NCBI RefSeq assembly: GCF_050624435.1
Contig: NC_134537.1
Coordinates: 119,215,586 to 119,279,585 of the forward strand
Reading direction: 5' to 3'
Source: Tenrec ecaudatus
Taxonomy: Eukaryota; Chordata; Mammalia; Afrosoricida; Tenrecidae
DNA: 64,000 bases
How positions within the stretch are numbered: the stretch's first letter is position 1; each line of letters opens with the position of its first letter. Position numbers and translations under genes: made by a program. Below the pieces are notes generated by a model that was not told the DNA's origin, did no database searches, and saw only the letters and a program-made list of their open reading frames with translations. Of this stretch, positions 21,923-32,429 are shown in pieces.

Positions 21923-23330
21923 ACCTGTATGACTCCAAGCAGGATTCTGAAGGTTTTTTTTCCCATGGCAGATCGATGCCTCCTTCTTCCATGCACATCT
22001 TTAGTACCAGGACTTCTAACATTGCCTTGTGTTTCTCCTGTTATTTTTGTTGAGGGTTGTTGGGGCTGATTGCTGTTTTCATTTTGTTGTTTTAGAGGAT
22101 CCTGGCACCATTCTCCAGAGAGTGTAGAGCACTGGCCTTTCTCTTTGGGAGACTCATAAGAATGCTTCATTGACCTTCCTGCAGCTAATTACACTGTAGG
22201 GTCAGGCTACTGCTTTATCCTCCTGTGAATGCACTCTTTCCACAGCCAACCAGTATTCTGTTATTTGGAGGACAAGTTGGATGGTCCTCTCAGTGGACGC
22301 TGGTTGGGTGGTTGTGGACCCACGAGGATTGCACTCCACTGGATGATCTCACAGGAAGTTGTGGTGGTATGGCCCACGATGGCTTGGAGAGCCTCAGAGG
22401 GCATTATTGGGTTCCTGCTGCAACTGGAGTGCTGCAGAGGGCAGATGGGTGTGCTTGCTTTGGTGTAGAGCACCACAGATAACGGGCAGTATTGCGCTAG
22501 TTGGCTTGATTGCCGCATAGGTAGGGAAGAAGTTTCTGCAGCAGCATGGGTCGCTGGAGAGTGTTGGCCACCCTGCCTTAGGCCATAAGAGGCATTACAG
22601 CAGGCGGGAGGAAGATCCTTCACCCATGTGGGACTGTGGAGGATGTGCAGGGGCTCCCCCAGCCATGTGGAAAACCATGGAAGGCAAGCAGAGGTTCTTC
22701 CAGGCAAGTGGAGCACCCAAAGGGTGGGCAGGACTTCCTCCAGCTGCTTAAAGAGCCTTGGAGGTTAGGTGTGAGTTCCCCAATGGTGGGATATGGGCGG
22801 GACTTCCCCAGCTGCAGGTTACTTTGCAGAGGATGGAGCAGCCCAAGATGGGTGGAGTGCAGCATAATTGCCCTAGGCAAGAGGAGTGGCCTGGAGGCCA
22901 TCATTGATGTATGAAAGGAAAGAGAGGAGAAAAACAAACAACTAAGCTTGCTGAGACTGTGGGGGAGAGAAGAGAGAAAAGTAAAGATGTAGATGAGCCT
23001 CAATCGCTTGACCATGGGTCTTGAGGGGTTTAAACCTTGGCCAGAGGTCATGGCAAACTGTGGCTATGTTAAAGTCCTTGGGCCAGCCAAAGGAGCCCAG
23101 CTCTGGCTAAGACTGTGGCAGGTCTACGGTAAAGCCATAGCCGGCCTCTACAGTGAGTGGTAAGCCACAAGTTCACAGCTCCTCAAACCTAGTGGATCTG
23201 TGCCTACTTATCTTCATGACACTCCTGTGACTCAGCAGTGTGGAATTTCCCTTTCAATGGCTCTCCTAGGCTCATTTCTGCAGAGTCCCTCTGGGATGTG
23301 TTACTCAGTTGCCATCTTGTTGGAAGTCCC
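21923..23330 (-). promoter_or_regulatory. L1 5' UTR / internal promoter with about 40-bp degenerate monomers
   Basis: It is about 1.4 kb and more GC-rich than its surroundings. A GGRCTTCCYC-like motif recurs at about 22652, 22692, 22731, 22772 and 22800, giving a spacing of about 40 bases with the last shorter. This suggests short degraded monomers. Open frames of 151 and 143 codons here (22261-22716 and 22620-23051, minus) show no protein motif and are treated as chance. Confidence 0.6.
23311..23319 (-). promoter_or_regulatory. YY1-like site at the L1 5' end
   Basis: Reads CAAGATGGC on the minus strand, about 12 bases from the element start. The human L1 5' UTR has a YY1 site with this core at a similar position, where it helps place transcription initiation. 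Inference by similarity. Confidence 0.6.
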
Positions 23331-24369
23331 ATTTGTCTTTTTTTAATCCAATTTTCTTTTCTCCTTTCTATGCATGTACACATTCTTTATTTTTTCTTTC
23401 AGTAAAATATATATCACACAGGTTTATATCCAGTACATAAGCTTCAATATCAATGATTATCCAACAGCAAATGAATGAATTATAGTTGGAATATCTCAAC
23501 TTACATCACCAAAATATACTGTAACAGTAGGCCACTGGATAATGAATGTGGAATGGGTTTCTTTCTGTTAGACTTTTCTGATGGTGCCCTTGAGTTGGCT
23601 ATACCCATTACCATGACCCAACTCCCCTGGAGCAATGCTGCAAGTGTTTATGTTTGGCATTCTCTGAGACTAGATTTAACCAACTGATGTTTATACCATA
23701 ATGACCAGGGGCATAAGTGTGTGGTTGACCAACTGGTGTTTACACCATAATGTCCAGGGACATGATAAATGTGTGGTCGACAGAGAGTGTGTTTATTGAT
23801 ATTGCCAAGAATCTGGCTCAAAACCCCATAATTGTGGATGACAGATAATGAACACTTTCCTAATGACAGTGATAGAGAATGCAAATATTTAAGGGTATCA
23901 CATCTTAGACTTTGGAACATATTTGAGCTCTTTTTAGCCTCTCAAACCCATTATCCAAGAAGTTGAAACTATCACAGAGACTAATTTTCAAATGAATTTT
24001 TCCCTGATATTGATTTTTTTAAAAAAATTCATTTGATTCAAAATGTACTTTATGCCTACATATAATGTGTTTCAGTAAGAAATTAGTTATTAAAGTAATT
24101 GTCAGCTATTAGTCACATACGATCCCCAGGGTAAAGGTATAATTATCACAGGTGAAAACCGTGCCATGATGAAGGGCATTAGCCGTTGAATGTGACCAGG
24201 TAAAGACTGTAGAGACACTCTTGATCCAAATGACAAATCACTCAGGACAGCTTGAACGTGACGTGAAAGGGCAATACAAATGAACTCAAGAAATTGGGAC
24301 AAGGAACAGTGCCTTTCAGTGAGATGGAAATTCAGAAACAAGGACATTCAGTAGAGTATATAAGTACAT
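23331..24369. other. Unassigned sequence
   Basis: No gene or known repeat apart from the local duplication at 23679-23780. T-rich just right of the L1. Confidence 0.5.
23679..23780 (+). repeat. Tandem duplication, period about 49 bases
   Basis: 'accaactgatgtttatacc' at 23679 recurs as 'accaactggtgtttacacc' at 23728. Both copies continue 'ataatg.ccaggg.cat' and end near 'gtgtggt'. Two copies with a few substitutions and a small indel. Confidence 0.8.
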
Positions 24370-24540
24370 ATTTAGCTGCTAACCAAAAGACCAGGGGTTC
24401 AGATCCTCCAGCTGCTCTGTAGGTGAAGCATGTAGTAGTCTGCTCTTATAAAGATTTATAGCCCTAGAGGCAGTTCTGCTCTCTCTTGGAGGGTATTTAT
24501 GAGGTAGAATTGACTCAGGGGACATGGGATTTTATAGAAA
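24370..24540 (+). repeat. AfroSINE
   Basis: 'agctgctaaccaaaagacc' and 'ggttcagatcctccagctgc' are followed by 'cttataaagatttatagcc', 'aggcagttctgctctctc' and 'gaggtagaattgactcagg'. The very 5' end is degraded. Confidence 0.85.
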
Positions 24541-25849
24541 AGCTAATGTTTCAAAGACCTGATGGTATCTCTTATCTGCTCTCTAAATGTACATATTGAT
24601 TCCTTGCTTTCTCTCCCCACTAGGTCTGGATTCAATGCAACTCTTGCATAATATTATATAGTATCCCCCCCCCCACAAAAAATTTCACATTGCTTTTCAG
24701 GTAATATCCTATTTCCAACTCCCAAATTTGCACATTGCCTAAGAGAGCAGACATGCTTCAAAACTCACTGCTTTTGAGTTGATTCACATTTCCCACCCTA
24801 AATTCTTGGTAGTGTCCAAACTAATTATAGTTTTTCATGATTCTATTTCTTTCTTAGACTCTTGGTTCTGTGTTGAGAACCTGCCTTGTTTTTCTGCCTT
24901 AAATAAATGAGAGACATATGTAAGAGGGCAGAGTTGTTCCAAATGAAGACATCCTTGAACAACTAGGTCTCTGCTAATTTACCAGCCGGTTTCAAGTACT
25001 TGGTTGGATTTCGCTGATTTCAGTCCAACGTGGTTGCCGATGAGTGTGGAACTGCTCACTTAACAGGAAGATTCGTGAGAAATAATAGCTGTTTCTAAGA
25101 TTCAGGACATTTTGGGTGGTTTGTTATACAAAATTAGCTCTCACAGATGTGGATCTCCCCCAAAACACATACATTCTAATCAATGGGTAGCAACTTCAGG
25201 ACAGGGAAGTGGGCTCTGGCATATGTATATATACCTTCCCCCCCTCCCCCAGAAAATGTTAGTGGAGTCTGGATAAAGACAAGAAAATTATCAAACACAA
25301 CTGGGGGAACACAAATATGTGTCTGTTGGTAGTAAAAGCAGGAGTACTGACCCCCAGTTGGAGGGAAGAATGACTGAAAATGTTTTGGGGGCACAACGGG
25401 GGAGAGGGGAGTGTTGCTGGTGGTAAGCATAGAATGGGCCACATTGACCTGGTCTTGGTGCATCCGGAGACCCAGGCCCGGTGCTGTGGAAGGCTGGGAT
25501 ACTGAACACTGGCACTTCAAGGTGCATAGCATGCTCCAGAGACTGCATCACTGAGGACCAATATGGAAACACCACTAGGTGAACTGGCCTCTACCTCAGA
25601 CTCACTTGTAACCTGTGGACTTAAGTCAGAAAATACATGGTGTCTGAGGAAGCTAAAGACAGCTGTACCAAGATTATTGAACTGTTGGTAGGTGGACAAA
25701 CATGGAATTGCTTCATCAATGCCCTATATGCTGTATCAAGATATATCTTATTCCAGAAAACTTATGGCTGACATTCTCAGAGATTATTATTGTAGATTTC
25801 CCCTAATAATTAATCCCCATTGTTTGTTTAAATAGCATCCAGCCACAAA
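24541..25849. other. Unassigned sequence
   Basis: No recognised gene. A run of 10 C at about 24666 and C-rich tracts at about 25238-25256. An open minus-strand stretch of 118 codons at 25176-25532 has no recognisable domain. Confidence 0.5.
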
Positions 25850-26298
25850 AGAATTGATTTAATACAAATAAATAATTCAGCTACTGTGATACAGAGTTAG
25901 CCTGCATGGGCCCAATATCCCTCTCTCAACAGGACTTTAAAAAATTAATGCCAGGGGCTAATCAAAGACAATATTTACAGAAGATCGTTATGCCCCAGGG
26001 TTAGGATCAATGAGACCATGTACAATACATTCACAAGGAAGTTTGGAAAGGGAGCCAAAGGCCGATAAACAAAAACAAAACAGATTTGGGGCTCAGACTA
26101 AATTCTAGCTCCAATTTAAGCACAATTAGTTCTTACATCATGGCCCTACTTGATACTTGCCATCTGGAAGGAACACAGAAGATATGGTGATATAGCAAAA
26201 TGTCTTGAAGAAATTAGATGGTGACCCGCTATCAGATAAAATAGCTTGTGGGGTTTTAAAAGCTTGTCTCAAAAGTAGCAGACATCTAAGTGAGATGC

Positions 26299-26840
26299 TG
26301 TGTTATTCTAGGTAGACTCAAGAAACAAATCTCATATATATATGAGAGAGTTTTATATAAAGGGTACATATATATAAAGGGTACTCACATATATATGAGA
26401 GAGTTTTATATAAAGCATCCAAACCCAGTGCTGTCCAAGCCCATAAGTCCAACATTAGCCCATAAATCCAACACTGATCTACAAAGTCCTCTTCAAAGGC
26501 ACAAGACACACACAATGACACTGACTACAGGAGGAACGCTGAATCAGTAAGTGTGTAAGCATCTCAGCACTGGCAGGGGGTCTCCACATGGCTGCTCTAG
26601 CACCCAGGGCTGCATTGAATAGGTCCATGTGGCTTCTCCTCAGGGAGATTTTGTAGGAAGTGAGCCTTGCCAGGTGAAGCAGGGAACTGGCCAAGGCAGC
26701 TGCACCCTGGTCTGACCATCAGAGAGCAAGAGACCCAAGAACTGAAAGGCCTGGCTCACCGAGCCATTTATCTCTCCACCCTTCAATTAATCGCATATAT
26801 GTTTATCAGCCAGGTTGACATAATTACCTTAACTATCTCA
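26299..26840 (-). mobile_element. LTR, ERVL/MaLR-like family A
   Basis: Plus-strand ends are TGTGTTATTC and CTATCTCA. The internal 'ataagtccaacattagccca' and 'aaagtcctcttcaaaggcac' match the LTR at 14747-15187. Flanks GATGC and GATAT are only partly alike. It contains a short tandem tract of 'atatgagagagttttatataaag' type (about 26335-26418). Confidence 0.75.
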
Positions 26841-26915
26841 GATATCAACTATGGTAAGTCCACATGGAAGAAACACATCATCATCAGTCACTGAAGGATT
26901 GTAAATCATATAATC

Positions 26916-27107
26916 CAGTGGTTCTCAACCTTCTTAATGCTGTGACCCTTTAATACAGTTCCTCATGTTGTGGTGACCCCCAATCATAAAATTATTTTTG
27001 TTGCTGCTTCATAACTGTCATTTTGCTACTGTTATGAATCTAGTGACCCCTGCGAAAGGGCTGTTCAACCACCAATGGGGTTGCAACCCAGAGGTTGAGA
27101 ACTGCTG
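26916..27107. mobile_element. SPIN-like hAT non-autonomous transposon
   Basis: The 192-bp element has terminal inverted repeats CAGTGGTTCTCAACCTT and CAGCAGTTCTCAACCTC. Subterminal wording such as 'tacagttcctcatgttgtgg' and 'cacccttt/gcgaaaggg' blocks is as I recall for SPIN. It is flanked by an exact 8-base duplication ATATAATC (26908-26915 and 27108-27115). No transposase is encoded. SPIN families are known from a patchy set of tetrapods including tenrecs, explained by horizontal transfer. The family name is from recall; the hAT structure is directly seen. Confidence 0.9.
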
Positions 27108-27726
27108 ATATAATCCAAAGTCAAAGGAGGGACTAGTATCAGAACCTAATTTGTGAGAATTCAGTTTGTAGATGCCTATGGATGACAGTGGGAGCACATG
27201 TGGGAGCTACATAGGACATAAGCCCCCAGTGATTTCCCTCTGTCCATAATAGAGGGATGGGAGGGAAGTGGTTACTAAACAGAGTGCATTGAAGAGAGGA
27301 CTATGGATGATCAAAGGTTAAAACTTGAATGGTGGAAACCTTGTCAGTTGATCACCCCTATGATACCTGCTGGACCTGATTTGGTTCTCAGCATCTTCTT
27401 TATTTTGTTTGTTCATATTAAGGTCTATCTCAGATGTGTTATGTCATTAGGGGCCACCCTCTTGAAGCTGTGTTATATGTTTTTCTGTTTTTTGGTATAT
27501 GAAACCCAGGATTGATGAACCTATAGAGACAGAAAGTAATATAAGGGTTTTGGCAGGCTGGGGTTTGGAGTGTGTGTGTGTGCTAAGGGGTGTGGGGCTG
27601 GGTGGAGAGTGTACGATATAAAGGAATCCAGGAGGGAAAAGAATGTTTGGAGACTGATTGGTAGAAATTGTACCATATTTCTTGATATGATTGAATTATG
27701 GAATGAAATATGTATTAACTCACAAT

Positions 27727-27747
27727 TATATATATATATATATATAT
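27727..27747. repeat. (TA)n microsatellite
   Basis: Pure TA dinucleotide run of about 21 bases. Confidence 0.9.
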
Positions 27748-28109
27748 GGAACTGACAACCTGCTATATAGTGGTAGCACAATGTATGGCTACCAACTGTG
27801 CTCACACCAGCATAAACAATGTGCCTAAACTTTTAGGATCTCCATAAGCAAAATTGGATAAGTCAGCTGGCCCCGTCTAGCTGTAATGCTGCAGTCATAT
27901 AACACACTATCACAAGAAATAAGTGTTTGAGAATGAAATGTCCAGATGTCCAGTTTCCAAATAGAATTTGAGGCAATAGAGAGGGCCCCGAAACTACCTG
28001 TGCAAAATGACCTATTTCTCACCTTCATGTCCTAATGCCAGTAAAAGATCCTCAAAGTGCAGTTTTGGCTGTTTATGTGGGTCAAATCTAAGCTGTGGCT
28101 GTGAGAGTC

Positions 28110-28275
28110 TTTGTGGTTACTATTGACAGATGCTGTTGAGTCAGGTCCAACCGATAGCACGCCTATGCACAATAGAATGAGCATTGCCCCATCCAGCGCC
28201 ATCCTCCCAATTTGTTACCTTTGAGCCCATTGTGTAGCCACTGGTGTCTATCTTTTCTTAAAGTCTCTAAAGTCA
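28110..28275 (-). mobile_element. RTE-class LINE, 3'-terminal fragment
   Basis: 'gctgttgagtcaggtccaacc', 'gcccatgcac'-type sequence, 'ccagcgccatcctcccaa' and 'gagcccattgtgtagccactg' give the RTE 3' end in reverse. 5'-truncated. Confidence 0.75.
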
Positions 28276-28893
28276 TGATGGTACTTAAGCTGTAAAAAGT
28301 GGTTTAGATTCCAAGGAGTCCTCAGAAATGATACCCTTATATTTCTAAGATAGCACTGATTAAGTTGAGATAGAGAGCCCTAACTGAAAATTAACTGTAT
28401 TGTTATTTTGGTAATTAGAATAACATACAATCAGATTTATAACCCCCTACCAATTTTTAAACTTTTATTATTAATTGGGTGAAAGTTTAGAGAGAAAGTC
28501 ATCTTGGAATCAGATGCAGAGTAAGCATAATTTGCCTGTGGGAGAAACGCAAAATATTATGGTCCCGGAGTGAGTTTGGCAGATAAAATGCCTTATTGAT
28601 TAACTTTTCAGAATTTTCTACATGTACCAATTTGTTATCAACCTGGGGCATGGTTGCAGGACTTGCTTAGGTAACTGGGACTGTAGTAGACATCAGCATT
28701 ATTGTTTTTAAGTTGTAAATAGGTGTGGAGATATTTGATATAGGTAATTGTTATATAGTTTTAATCTATTATTTCAGGATGTATTTACTAACAGTAAAAA
28801 TATTGACTTAAATATAAAACTACTATTATTATAGATTAAAATTGAAGTGATTATATAGGTTATATGTTTGTGTGACTATGTATGTATGCAAAT
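28276..28893. other. Unassigned sequence
   Basis: AT-rich, nothing recognised. Confidence 0.5.
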
Positions 28894-29685
28894 GAAAAGG
28901 ACATCATGCTTGGTAAATAGAGATTCAATGTGAAGTTCGGTTCCAGGACTGTCATCCACGAAGGGAACTAGCAGACTCCCAGGCCATGTGGTTTGTTAGG
29001 TTCCACAGATCCACTGTGCTCACACACACATACGCACACAGCAGCAAAGAATTAAGCCACCAGTTTATTGAAGCATTGAGTGAATAATTTCAAAGAAATG
29101 AAGCAGGCCCCGCTTGGGAGTTGAAAACGAGCCCTGAAGCACAGATAAGCTCCACTTCAATGTGGGATCAAAGCGGGTCCCCCTCACAAAGTAAGAAGAG
29201 AGGTGGTCCAGCAGGAGGCTTCTAGTTTTATAGGACACTTTCAAGTGGGAGGGGCTTGCCGCTCTGCAGAAGGCAAGCACCTTTCTAATTAGCTGCTCAG
29301 TTCGCCCTTGGTCTCATACACTGCTCCTTTCAGTCTCACCTATGCTGCTGCTCCGGGTCAGCGTGTCTCAGAATTATCTAGGAATACAGTTCTGTACCAG
29401 AATTTTGTTGGGGACTGGCTTCAAAGTTAGGGTGTCTACAAAGCCAGTTCTCACAGGGTCCTTTGGCCATTCCCTTAGTGGACAAGGCAGAAGTCTCCCT
29501 CTGTCCCTGTCGTTCAGGTAAAAAAAGAAAGGAAGGCATCTGATGAGATGGGTCAACACAGAAGCTATAATAATGGTCTCAAACTTAGGAACAAGTGTGA
29601 GGTAGGAGCAGGTGGCATTCATTTGGCTGTACATAGAGTCAATCTGAGTTGGAACTGACAGACACAATGGCACGTAACAACAAGA
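28894..29685 (+). mobile_element. RTE-class LINE 3' end, split by an LTR
   Basis: The left part (28894-28927, 'aaaaggacatcatgcttggta') and right part (29513-29685, 'gatgagatgggtcaac', 'ataatggtctcaaactta', 'gttggaactgacagacac', 'acgtaacaacaaga') fit together when the insertion at 28928-29512 is removed. Confidence 0.75.
28928..29512 (-). mobile_element. ERV1-like solo LTR inside an RTE copy
   Basis: The insert of about 585 bp is bounded by 4-base TTCA repeats (28924-28927 and 29513-29516), and a 4-base duplication fits class I ERVs. On the minus strand it has a TATAAAAC box (plus 29222-29229), then an AATAAA signal (plus 29062-29067) and a U5-like end. Its TG/CA termini are not cleanly preserved, so exact ends are uncertain. 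Confidence 0.6.
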
Positions 29686-30448
29686 ATACACATGAACACA
29701 TATGAATATATGCCTATAAACAAGTCATACAAATATACTTATTTCTGAGGATTTCAAAAGCTGATGGAAAAATGATATTATCTTTAAATTTTATTTCTCC
29801 ATGAACTTTTAAAAAGTTTCTATATATATGTGTGTGTATATTTTTGCTATTAATCCATGAATATTCCAGAAACAGATTTTGAGATAATTTATTTTTAAAT
29901 ACTATATATTTAAAGTGTTGTGGGAATACCATATAGAAAAAAATATGCATGGTTTTAATAGATGTGTACAGATGCCAAATTAACAAGAGATAGGTTGTGA
30001 TGAAAATTGTGTGTAAACTTGGCATACTATAATTCTCAGTAGTTTGACAGGCTGTCATTCTGTGATGTGACATGGCATGATGTTATATGATGTGACATGA
30101 CATAATATAATCACTTTCCCTGGTGTGTTTTGCTATAATCAACTAATCAGTCAAAAGAAGTTAAGGGTTAAGTCTGCCTCTGGCATATAAATGTCAATTC
30201 TGGCAGTACTTGCTTTCTCTCTATCTTGTCCTGTTCTTGGGATGCAAGACCCACCACTGGCCTTGGACATTTGAGATGGTCTAACCCTCAATGCCCTACA
30301 ATTCTGTGAACCAGCAGAGGTTTCCTGTCTGCCATGAAACATACAGAATTGTGATTTGTCAGCCACTACCATTGCATGATATGATTTGATATGATATATA
30401 TCACATATATATCATATCTATCATATATGATATATACATACACACATG
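29686..30448. other. Unassigned sequence with AT-rich palindromic tract
   Basis: A local repeat of 'gatgtgacatg.cat' type lies at 30063-30104. An ATATGATATATATCA-rich tract with many short palindromes (about 30376-30440) abuts the pogo-like element. Confidence 0.5.
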
Positions 30449-30798
30449 CCATATATAGTCGATTATAAGCTGACTTGAGTATAAGCCAAGGTACCTAATT
30501 ATTACCTGGGAAACCAGAAAAACTGATTGACTCGAGTATAAGCCTAGGGTGGAAAATGCAGAAGCTATTGGTGAGTTTCAATAATCAAAACATATGAAAA
30601 TAAAATTATGAAAAATTGAGACATCAGTGGGGTAATGTATTTAAATATTTATTTTAAATAAAAGCACAAGTCATTTAACATTAGTAAACCATCACAGTAA
30701 GCGGAAAATAGGTTCAACAAAAACAATACGGTATCAACAATGATACCTTAAGAGTACTATTCCCTTAGCTCAATCAGCAACCACGCTAAAATATAGAA

Positions 30799-31155
30799 TT
30801 AAAATCCTTCAAAACTGGATTCCTCATCATCATCCATATCCCAATGCAGAGCTTCAGCTGGTGTAAGGTCATCACAGATGCTGTTCTCACTGAGATTGCC
30901 GTCATCACCATCACTGTTGTCATTTTCATACAAAGCACAGTCTTCACTGCCATCCATAGCATTACTAACACTTACATTTCTGGAAGGCAGTCGCACCATG
31001 TCTTCTGGAATGTCTTCCCATACATCTCGAACCCACTTTGCTATTAACTCTATGTCAGGCTTCATGAGATTTCCTCCTTTTGATAGTCGGGCTTGACCAG
31101 ATGACATCCCTTCATGCCACATCCTTCGCACACGGTCTTTCAAAGGCTTATTCAA
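30799..31155 (-). pseudogene. Pogo-like transposase, C-terminal fragment (118 codons open)
   Basis: It starts with NKPLKDRVRRMWHEG, then GGNLMKPDIELIAKWVRDVW, SNAMDGSEDCALYEND and a strongly acidic tail ending DDDEESSFEGF. In pogo/Tigger/CENP-B-type transposases a conserved NKPFK...W...WI..AW...GISNALDG block follows the DDE domain. Here the DNA-binding HTH and DDE catalytic domains are absent. It is open throughout with no stop, unlike the older elements around it. It could be a translated remnant but more likely is simply a young deletion derivative. Confidence 0.7.
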
Positions 31156-31205
31156 AGATACACGTTATAGGATGGCTCTGATTGGTTAGATGTGAGTAAA
31201 CAAAC

Positions 31206-31240
31206 ATTCAAAGCCCTGCAGTATCAGCAGGGCTTTGAAT
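31206..31240. repeat. Perfect 14-bp hairpin inside the pogo-like element
   Basis: Arms ATTCAAAGCCCTGC (31206-31219) and its exact complement (31227-31240) surround a 7-base loop. It sits just upstream, in minus-strand sense, of the transposase remnant. Confidence 0.9.
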
Positions 31241-31689
31241 GAACAGCAGAGAAACAGCGATCACCCGAGAGATGGCAGGTGCTTGTCCTGTTACCTCGGG
31301 GTGGGGTGGTGGGCAGCGAGATGTTACACCTCGCTGGGGTACCACTGACCTGTGTATAAGCTGAACCCCATTTTCCAGCACATTTTTGTGCTGAAAAACT
31401 CAGTTTATACACGAGTATATACAGTATTTCATTATCTTTATCTTCTCGAACGACCCTGTGAAACTTTCTGTTCAGCTATCTTACTTCTCTTCTTCCTGTT
31501 GCTTTCAGCACTTGTGGAGACGGCACGGTTGCCACACCTGACTTACTTGGCTCCCAGGACTGACTGCCACGCGGCAGATTTCTATGAGGCTAAAGTCAGA
31601 CATCCTTCCATCTTTCTTGCCAATTTTTACTCAAACCATCCCTCCCAAGGAAACCTTTACTTTTTGATTGGTATTTAAATGATCACACA

Positions 31690-32230
31690 AACTTGCAGTT
31701 GATACTCACAATTATGGGTGTTTTTAGGGAAGTTAAGAGGTGACAAATACTCAGGATAGAGTTGTTCAGTTGGAACAAATTCCTCTTCTGCTGTGCTTTC
31801 AAGCAGGCCTCTTGGCCTGCCCTCTGCCCTGCTCAGGAAATGTTATGTCTCTTTAGGACTACCAAACAATACCCACTCTACCAAGGACCTCAGCCTAATG
31901 GCACTCAGATCCAGATCCACAGGTCAGCAAACCCATTTCCCCATTAAATGCCTGGAGACACAGCATTCCACAAGCTAACTTTCTACCCTCAAACACTCAG
32001 CTTCACTTGCTCTGTGGGCTGGAAAGTCCACTACTTTGTGTCCTGCTTGGGCTCCTGTTCTGCGTCTGCTCCTCTGACCTCCTCTGGTGTCCAAGCTGGC
32101 TCCTCGACCAAGGAGGTTCTATATACAGTGATCTCAGGGGTCCTAAGAAAGGCTCTGCCCCTGTTTCCTCTCTTTGGCTGAGAGTGAAATCTCTCCTTAA
32201 CTGCTTCTGAAATGGCTCATTTTTTTACGC
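31690..32230 (+). repeat. Interspersed repeat of unknown family, probably an LTR (copy 1)
   Basis: Shares an ordered set of blocks with 59665-60205: 'ctcacaattatggg', 'ggaagttaa', 'ctgctcaggaaa', 'cactcagcttcacttg' and 'cagggtcctaag/ggatcctgac'-type 3' sequence. It has no coding content. Family and orientation are unproved. Confidence 0.45.
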
Positions 32231-32429
32231 CGTATGATAGCACTCACAATTAACCCTGTTGACAATCAACCATAGTTTAATCAGATAATCCAATTAGTGT
32301 CTTCACCCACCTTTTTACCCAGGCTCATCAAGAAAATAAAGATTAATTGACAGGAATAGCAAAGGCTACAGCTAGAAGAGCCCTACCAAATAATGAACTT
32401 CAATGCACTACTCTACATCCAATAGCAAG
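32231..32429. other. Unassigned spacer
   Basis: Nothing recognised. Confidence 0.4.

Larger units (their letters stand above)
14302..23330 (-). mobile_element. Near full-length L1 (LINE-1) retrotransposon, inactive
   Basis: Reading from high to low coordinate: 5' end GGGACTTCCAACAAGATGGC at 23330, 5' UTR to about 21923, ORF1, ORF2, a roughly 2-kb 3' UTR, and a poly(A) tail seen as T-rich sequence at 14302-14320. About 9.0 kb spans the element; about 8.2 kb remains after removing the three nested insertions. Both frames are broken by stops and frameshifts. Likely target duplications are A-rich and not securely resolved. All nested insertions are younger than this copy. Confidence 0.9.
25850..27830 (+). 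mobile_element. L1 3' UTR region, host for two later insertions
   Basis: It shares 'caattagttcttacatcatgg' with 55590-56033 and the 'gctatcagataaaatag...gtggggttttaaaagc' module with 12000-12050. It resumes as 'taagtccacatggaagaaac' after the LTR at 26299-26840, then is split again by the SPIN-like element at 26916-27107. Both edges are uncertain. Confidence 0.55.
30449..31424 (-). mobile_element. Pogo/Tigger-like DNA transposon, internally deleted
   Basis: 976 bp. Outer ends CCATATATAGTCG (left) and, in reverse complement, CTGTATATACTCG (right) begin longer imperfect inverted repeats rich in 'gtataagcc'. TA follows the right end (31425-31426); the left flank reads TG where TA is expected. 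The interior encodes only the C-terminus of a transposase on the minus strand, so most of the transposase gene is deleted. The same ends occur on the MITE at 49576-49688. Confidence 0.75.

Noticed and set aside
22261-23051. Overlapping minus-strand ORFs of 151 and 143 codons
   Set aside because: Fully inside the L1 5' UTR, without conserved motifs. L1 ORF0-like coding could not be supported.
26299-26840. Tandem 'atatatgagagagttttatataaag' units as a CRISPR-like or satellite array
   Set aside because: Only about two units within an LTR; a local expansion, and the genome is mammalian.
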